Shown here: positions 48,001-57,000 of the stretch, in pieces
Position numbering within the stretch: the stretch's first letter is position 1
Layout: each line of letters opens with the position of its first letter
Assembly: GCF_914767665.1 (NCBI RefSeq)
Contig: NC_059501.1
Location: 5,272,501 to 5,336,500 of the forward strand
Source: Harmonia axyridis
Lineage: Eukaryota > Arthropoda > Insecta > Coleoptera > Coccinellidae
Length of the DNA stretch: 64,000 nucleotides
Reading direction: 5' to 3'
Notes under the pieces: generated by a model
Told to the model about the DNA's origin: nothing
Databases searched by the model: none
Seen by the model: the letters and a program-made list of their open reading frames with translations, nothing else
Translations under genes and position numbers: made by a program

Positions 48001-51000
48001 TAAAGGAATGATTTGAGTATACAAAGAAGTTGAAAGTCCTACCTAGATTATTTCCCCTATTTTCAATGGTGCATTTATGGATTCCATATGAGCATGAGGG
48101 ACATTTATTTTTCTTTATATTCAAATGAACTTTAAATCATACCTAGTATGATTCCTCTATTTTTCAATGGAGCAAATTAATATTTCATGAATTTGGATAA
48201 ATTTGAAAGTTAAATTTCGTATTTCAATAGGTAAAGACTTTACTTAACGTATACATAAATACATATATAGAATTACCTATGAAACCAAATGTTTGGTTTT
48301 GTTTTGATAGGAAGTATGTTTAACGCATTTATGAATTCGTATGAATTTGAAGAAAACGTTTTTAGTGTTTCAGAATTCAACTTTCAGGTAGTTTTCAGAG
48401 AACCACGATATTTAGTATATTCTGTATATTTCCTTTTTTCATTGTAGATTCTTCTGAATCTAAAATCAACAAAAAAGTACGAAATCAATCTGAAATGTTC
48501 CACTCGAGGAACATAAAGCAGAGCCAACTTACAATATTGTGCGTTCTGCACTCTATTATAGCTGTATGTACTATAAAGTAGCAACAAAGCCAACAACACA
48601 GGGGATTTTACAGCGTTCTGATTAGTACTGACTTGATATTTGAAATGCATTGTCACCAGATGTTTCGTTTCTTATTGCGGTGGGATTATATCGAATATTT
48701 CCCTCCTGTCAAAAATTCTATGTATCTGGAGAACAATTATCGAAAATTACAGCGATAATTGCATTGTAGGAAGCGAAACTGCACTGCGATAATTGTTCTG
48801 TTCATAGATGCATAGTTTCTATGCATCTTACACAGTTCGAATCTATGGCAATTCCATTCTACATCAGTTTGACAAGTGATGTAACAGTTTATTCGGGAAA
48901 TATTCCCCCGAATTACACTCGTGCATCAAAATGACCGGATAATTTCGCATTCCAGCGTGTTTTCCTTGAAAAACTGCATTCGGTCATTTTCATTTTTGGA
49001 GAAAGAGCCCTCCACCTTCGGTGTCGGGCTCTTTCTCCAAAAATGAAAATGAACTCATGCAGTTTTTATGACAACACGCTGTCATGCAAAATTATCGGTA
49101 ATTTTGATGCACTTGTGCAATTACTTACGATAATAATCAATCAATACATTTTCATTTTGCCTTCCTTCAAGATAATCTTAATTGAGATTTGCGATATTCA
49201 TTGTGGCATTAACCGATTTTTCGGTTTTTTTATGGATTATTTCATTAAGACTGTTCACTCAAAATCTCCACCTTATCGAAATCGAATGTATGTCTCCCTC
49301 AATTTTTCCCAAATTGTTCAATTTTCGAGTTGATTATTTGAGCTCATTAATACGATTTTCCGAATATAGTTTCGTCTGTCCATCAAAAACTTTTTCACAA
49401 TTTACGCATGGAATTTTATAATAATAATAATAATAATAATTTATTTATACATGTACATAAAGATGATACGTAATCAAGTGTGTACATTATAAATGTTCAC
49501 CGACAATAAAATTACACGGTTCGTCAAAAAAGAAAAAAACTATTCCTTAAATGCTAATATATATACGTTCACAATTCAATAAATTAGAACACCACGAATC
49601 AACAACAATTTAAAAATTCATTGAGGCTGTATATTGTCCTCCCTAGGAGTAGTTCCTTTACACGTTTAAGGAAATTTCTCTGGTTCAACTGTTTGAAATC
49701 ATCGGGTAGTTTATTGTATAATTTTATACATTTATAGTTTGGACCTTGCTGTGTCTTTTTCATTCTATTATATGGCAGAGGAAGTTTATGTTTTTGACGG
49801 GTGTTGTAACTGTGATTCTCCGAATTCGTTGTAAATTTATTTGGATTTCGATGAACATATATGTATATATACAACGGTCGATTCCCTTTTACTAAAAAAA
49901 TTTTTTTTTGAGTCTGAAAAAATCTTTTTCGTATCATGTTTTCACATTTTACATTTCATTTTATCTGTTCTTGATGTACCCGGTATTGGAAGAAAATTTG
50001 TGGATGAAACTTTCTATAAAAAAATATTTTTATCCAGAAATCTGTTATAACTTTCGACTATCCGAAACCAGAAGTATGTTTTCGTTATGGTTGAACGCCA
50101 ATATTTAAATTGGTTCCAAAATGCTGCTAAAACAAACCTATTGAAGGGTCAAGTCCTCTAAAAAATGTAACATATTTTTCCTTTTCAATTTTTGCAGATT
50201 CGGCTCAGGTAAAAAAAATTAAAAGCGTTTAATAGTTTCATAATGGGCTAGTACTATCCTGTTCATTCGAAATAACGTAGAAGAAGAAAGAAAGAAAAGT
50301 TTATTTACACGTTTTTCGTACAAGATATTTTTTACAATAGTTTTTTGTTATTTATATATAATTGCTAGTTCCTGCAAATAATTTTTGCTTAACTACAGTT
50401 TTCATAACACAAAGGACATAAAGTCTATAAACAATTTTTTTTTTGTACAAGGATGATGTAATTTAGTTTTAGGATGTGTATGATTTTATGCAGGAAAATA
50501 AAAATAAAAAACCTGCTCTAAGAAATTGACAGAAACTATGTACAAAATATACAGAGTTCATATACACTGCCTGAAAATCGGCAGATTTTCATAAGGCAGA
50601 ATATGCTTATCGTTTATATTTTTGTTGTTTTTTCGGATACGGGTAATTTGCCACGTAGAATCGCTCACATACTTCAGTTTTTCATTAAATGTTGATGATA
50701 TTTTATCAACATACTCTCTTATGGTAGGAATTTGTGCCAATTCGTGGAGTTCTGTGATACGTGTGTATCTGTTTTTGTTGAGTATTAATCGGAGTATTTT
50801 GTTTTGGAATACTTGGAGGGGCTTTAATGGTGTCGGTTTCAGGTGACACCATGCAGGGGCAGCGTACGTTATGATGGGTCTGATTATGGAGTCGTAAATT
50901 AGTTTTTTATATTCCCTGTTTAATTTACTTTTTCTGCACATTAAAGGGTAGAATAAGCTATTCATTGCGTAGGCCCGACCTAGGGTTTGATCTATGTGTT

Positions 51001-54000
51001 TATGAAAGTTCAATCTAGAATCGAGCTCTACACCTAAGTATTTAACTGAATTTTTTGGGATTATGGTTCTGTTGTCCATTTTCAGATGTGGACATATTTT
51101 ATTGTTCTTGGTTTTCCTGTTGAAAACAATTTGTTCTGTTTTACCCTCATTCAAACTGATTTTCCAGGTTTCATAATATTTTTTTTTAAAACGTTTGTGT
51201 GATACTGTAGTAGTTTATTCGCGGTAGTCGCATGGAAAGATTTAGCAAATATCGGGGTATCGTCTGCAAAAAGGGCCAGGTTTGTGTTTGGAAACTCTGG
51301 AATATCATGTATGAATAGATTGAAAAGTCTGGGTCCAAGGACTGATCCTTGTAAATAACGTAGAACTTATTCATTGAGAACATTGAAGTTCTATGAATTA
51401 TATTCTATATGATGCGCTCAACACGAAATTATGTACGAAGCTTGGCATTGTTATTCTCTATATACACGCAAACTCTCAACTTAGACTGTTTTCGGAAATA
51501 TTCAGTAATTGTTTTTCGAAATTTGTCTTGAATTTTCTATGGCTCTGGTTAAACGATCAAGATGCAATTTTGCACGGAGCTCGAAATTTTTAAGTCCTAT
51601 CAACACCTAGAATTTCAACCCCGTTGGTTTTGTGGTCACGGAAGTATTGTTTTTTTTGTACGATATGCTGCTTGAATTTTCTATGGTTCTGGTTATGCAA
51701 TAAATATGAAATTTTGTTCGAAACTGCCATTCTACATCCAATCGCAAATTTTCATATAGAAATTAACAGGAAAACAAAAATTCGAATAGCCATATTTTTC
51801 AATGGCAAAGAATGATAAAAAAAATTATTTCTGAAATTGTTTTTTCCAATTATGTATAAACCTTCAATTTCTAATCGCTTTATATTATAAAACTTGATGT
51901 AGGTTGTACCTACGTATAATAAAATTTAGAAATAGAGATTCATCTATTTTTTTTTTTTTTTTTTGATATACAGATGATTCTTAATTTTGTACATTAAATT
52001 CAACTTCAAATTCCCTTCATCAGATAAATCATTTTTTTCATTCAGGTACCATTTTCCCAGATCGGAAAATTATAAAATTATGAATAAATCCTGATATAAG
52101 TGACACTACTATAAATATGAATCTTTGATTTTAATGAATTTAATCGCAGTTAAAATATCCAAAAAATTAATTAGAATTTTTTTCCACGAAAAACTGGACC
52201 TTTAAACCACTAATATTAATCTGACCTATATATTCTGAAGGTTGAAATCACATATTCACTAATATTATAACTCCTAACAAACAATTCAAGACAAGGTCAT
52301 GGAATCTGACGCCATGATGGTTCCGAAGCGTTGTTGAAATTTTCAATATAAGGTACCTACTCCTATTAGAGTCAAAATTGAAAACAGCAGTAAAAATTCC
52401 ACTGTTTTCACTAATAAAATAATTTCATTCAGATCGAAGAACAATGCCGGAAAAATAAATAATTAATGCACCAGAAACGAGCTGGACTTATGAAAGCACT
52501 CACCAGTTCTTGATTTTAATTTTAAAAATATATAGAACTGATGAAAAAATAGTGTTTTAAAAGTCTTAATATTAAATTAAAATTTTTTTCTAGGAAAAAT
52601 TAGACCTTTAAAGGCTTTTCGAAGACTAAAATCACTTTCACTGAAATAATAACTCCTAACAAAGAATTCAAGACAAGGTCATGGAATCTCACGCCATGAT
52701 GGTTCCGAAGCGTTGTTGAAATTTTCAATATAAGGTACCTACTCCTATTGGAGTCAAAATTAAAAACAGCAGTAAAAAATTCCACTGTTTTCACTAATAA
52801 AATAATTTCATTCAGATCGAAGAACAATGCCGGAAAAATAAATAATTAATGCACCGGAAACGAGCTGGACTTATGAAAGCACTCACCAGTTCTTGATTTT
52901 AATTTTAAAAATATATAGAACTGATGAAAAAATAGTGGTTTAAAAGTCTAAATAATAAATTAAAATTTTTTTCTAGGAAAAATCAGAACTTTAAAGGCTT
53001 TTCGAAGACTAAAATCACTTTCACTGAAATAATTACTCCTAACAAAGAATTCAAGTTCATGGTCATGGAAGCTGACGCCATGATGGTTCCGAAGCGTTGT
53101 TGAAATTTTCAATATAAGGTACCTACTCCTATTGGAGTCAAAATTAAAAACAGCAGTAAAAAATTCCACTGTTTTCACTAATGAAATAATTTCATTCAGA
53201 TCGAAGAACAATGCCGAAAAAATAAATAATTAATGCACCGGAAACGAGCTGGACTTATGAAAGCACTCACCAGTTCTTGATTTTAATTTTAAAAATATAT
53301 AGAACTGATGAAAAAATAGTGGTTCAAAAGTCTTAATAATAAATTAAAATTTTTTTCTAGGAAAAATTAGACCTTTAAAGGCTTTTTGAAGACTAAAATC
53401 ACTTTCACTGAAATAATAACTCCTAACAAAGAATTCAAGACAAGGTCATGGAATCTGACGCCATGATGGTTCCGAAGCGTTGTTGAAATTTTCAAAATAA
53501 GGTACCTACTCCTATTGGAGTCAAAATTAAAAACAACAGTAAAAAATTCCACTGTTTTCACTAAGAAAATAATTTCATTCAGATCGAAGAACAATGCCGG
53601 AAAAATAAATAATATAACGCACCGGAAACGAGCTAGACTTATGAAAGCACTCACCAGTTCTTGATTTTAATTTTAAAAATATATAGAACTGATGAAAAAA
53701 TAGTGGTTTAAAAGTCTAAACAATAAATTAAAATTTTTTTCTAGGAAAAATTAGACCTTTAAAGGCTTTTCGAAGACTAAAATCACTTCCACTGAAATAA
53801 TAACTCCTAACAAAGAATTCGAGTTCATGGTCATGGAAGCTGACGCCATGATGGTTCCGAACCGTTGTTGAAATTTTCAATATTAGGTACCTACTCCTAT
53901 TGGAGTCTAAATTAAAAACAGCAGTAAAAAATTCCACTGTTTTCACTAAGAAAATAATTTCATTCAGATCGAAGAACAATGCCGGAAAAATAAATAATAT

Positions 54001-57000
54001 AACGCACCGGAAACGAGCTAGACTTATGAAAGCACTCACCAGTTCTTGATTTTAATTTTAAAAATATATAGAACTGATGAAAAAATAGTGGTTTAAAAGT
54101 CTAAATAATAAATTAAAATTTTTCTCTAGGAAAAATTAGACCTTTAAAGGCTTTTCGAAGACTCAAATCACTTTCACTGAAATAATAACTCCTAACAAAG
54201 AATTCAAGTTCATGGTCATGGAAGCTGACGCCATGATGGTTCCGAAGCGTTGTTGGAATTTTCAATATTAGGTACCTATTCTCATAAGAGTCAAAATTAA
54301 AAAAACTGCAGTAAAAATTTCGCTGTTTTCACTAATTAAATAATTTCATTCAGATCGAAGAACAATGCCGGAAAAATAAATAATATAATGCACCGGAAAC
54401 GAGCTAGACTTATGAAAGCACTCACCAGTTCTTGATTTTAATTTTAAAAATATATAGAACAGATGAAAGAATAGTGGTTAAAAATTTTAAATAATGAATT
54501 AGAATTTTTTTCCAGGAAAAATTAGACCTTTAAAGCTTTTCGAAGGCTAAAATCACTTTCACTGAAATAATAACTCCTAACAAAGAATTCAAGTTCATGG
54601 TCATGGAAGCTGACGCCATGATGGTTCCGAACCGTTGTTGAAATTTTCAATATTAGGTACCTATTCTCATAAGAGTCAAAATTAAAAAAACTGCAGTAAA
54701 AATTTCGCTGTTTTCACTAATTAAATAATTTCATTCAGATCGAAGAACAATGCCGGAAAAATAAATAATATAATGCACCGGAAACGAGCTGGACTTATGA
54801 AAGCACTCACCAGTTCTTGATTTTAATTTTAAAAATATATAGAACTGATGAAAAAATAGTGGTTTAAAAGTCTAAATAATAAATTAAAATTTTTTTCTAG
54901 GAAAAATCAGAACTTTAAAGGCTTTTCGAAGACTAAAATCACTTTCACTGAAATAATTACTCCTAACAAAGAATTCAAGTTCATGGTCATGGAAGCTGAC
55001 GCCATGATGGTTCCGAAGCGTTGTTGAAATTTTCAATATAAGGTACCTACTCCTATTGGAGTCAAAATTAAAAACAGCAGTAAAAAATTCCACTGTTTTC
55101 ACTAATGAAATAATTTCATTCAGATCGAAGAACAATGCCGAAAAAATAAATAATTAATGCACCGGAAACGAGCTGGACTTATGAAAGCACTCACCAGTTC
55201 TTGATTTTAATTTTAAAAATATATAGAACTGATGAAAAAATAGTGGTTCAAAAGTCTTAATAATAAATTAAAATTTTTTTCTAGGAAAAATTAGACCTTT
55301 AAAGGCTTTTTGAAGACTAAAATCACTTTCACTGAAATAATAACTCCTAACAAAGAATTCAAGACAAGGTCATGGAATCTGACGCCATGATGGTTCCGAA
55401 GCGTTGTTGAAATTTTCAAAATAAGGTACCTACTCCTATTGGAGTCAAAATTAAAAACAACAGTAAAAAATTCCACTGTTTTCACTAAGAAAATAATTTC
55501 ATTCAGATCGAAGAACAATGCCGGAAAAATAAATAATATAACGCACCGGAAACGAGCTAGACTTATGAAAGCACTCACCAGTTCTTGATTTTAATTTTAA
55601 AAATATATAGAACTGATGAAAAAATAGTGGTTTAAAAGTCTAAACAATAAATTAAAATTTTTTTCTAGGAAAAATTAGACCTTTAAAGGCTTTTCGAAGA
55701 CTAAAATCACTTCCACTGAAATAATAACTCCTAACAAAGAATTCGAGTTCATGGTCATGGAAGCTGACGCCATGATGGTTCCGAACCGTTGTTGAAATTT
55801 TCAATATTAGGTACCTACTCCTATTGGAGTCTAAATTAAAAACAGCAGTAAAAAATTCCACTGTTTTCACTAAGAAAATAATTTCATTCAGATCGAAGAA
55901 CAATGCCGGAAAAATAAATAATATAACGCACCGGAAACGAGCTAGACTTATGAAAGCACTCACCAGTTCTTGATTTTAATTTTAAAAATATATAGAACTG
56001 ATGAAAAAATAGTGGTTTAAAAGTCTAAATAATAAATTAAAATTTTTCTCTAGGAAAAATTAGACCTTTAAAGGCTTTTCGAAGACTCAAATCACTTTCA
56101 CTGAAATAATAACTCCTAACAAAGAATTCAAGTTCATGGTCATGGAAGCTGACGCCATGATGGTTCCGAAGCGTTGTTGGAATTTTCAATATTAGGTACC
56201 TATTCTCATAAGAGTCAAAATTAAAAAAACTGCAGTAAAAATTTCGCTGTTTTCACTAATTAAATAATTTCATTCAGATCGAAGAACAATGCCGGAAAAA
56301 TAAATAATATAATGCACCGGAAACGAGCTAGACTTATGAAAGCACTCACCAGTTCTTGATTTTAATTTTAAAAATATATAGAACAGATGAAAGAATAGTG
56401 GTTAAAAATTTTAAATAATGAATTAGAATTTTTTTCCAGGAAAAATTAGACCTTTAAAGCTTTTCGAAGGCTAAAATCACTTTCACTGAAATAATAACTC
56501 CTAACAAAGAATTCAAGTTCATGGTCATGGAAGCTGACGCCATGATGGTTCCGAAGCGTTGTTGAAATTTTCAATTTTACTTGAAAATTAATTAAAATTT
56601 TTTTCGAGAAAAAATTAACCTTCAAACCACTATTATCGATCGGATCTATATATTTCGAAGGCTAAAATCGAAGATTCAATAAAATTATGACTCCCAACAA
56701 ACGGTATAAGGTCTTAGAATCTGACGCCATGATGGTTCCGAAGCGTTGTTAAAATTTTCAATATTGGTACTTACTCCTATTGTCGAAATAAAAAGCATCA
56801 GAAAAAAATTTCCTCTGCTTTCATTGATAAAATAATTTTATTCAGATGAAAAACAAAGCTCGATAATAAATAATACAATGCACCGGAAACGAGCGAGACA
56901 CGTAAAAACACTTTAAAAATATTCTGATGGAAAAATATTAGTTAAAATGTGTAAGAAATAAATTAGAATATTATTCCAGAAAGAAATTATAATTTTATTT

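Noticed and set aside
49421..49441. Short (TAA)n as a possible regulatory microsatellite
   Set aside because: Position directly after LINE coding sequence shows it is the 3' tail of the retrotransposon.
53367..53654. Repeated minus-strand frame starting MSAFISLARFRCVILFIF
   Set aside because: Frame lies within the 384-bp array and varies with the monomer; not a gene.
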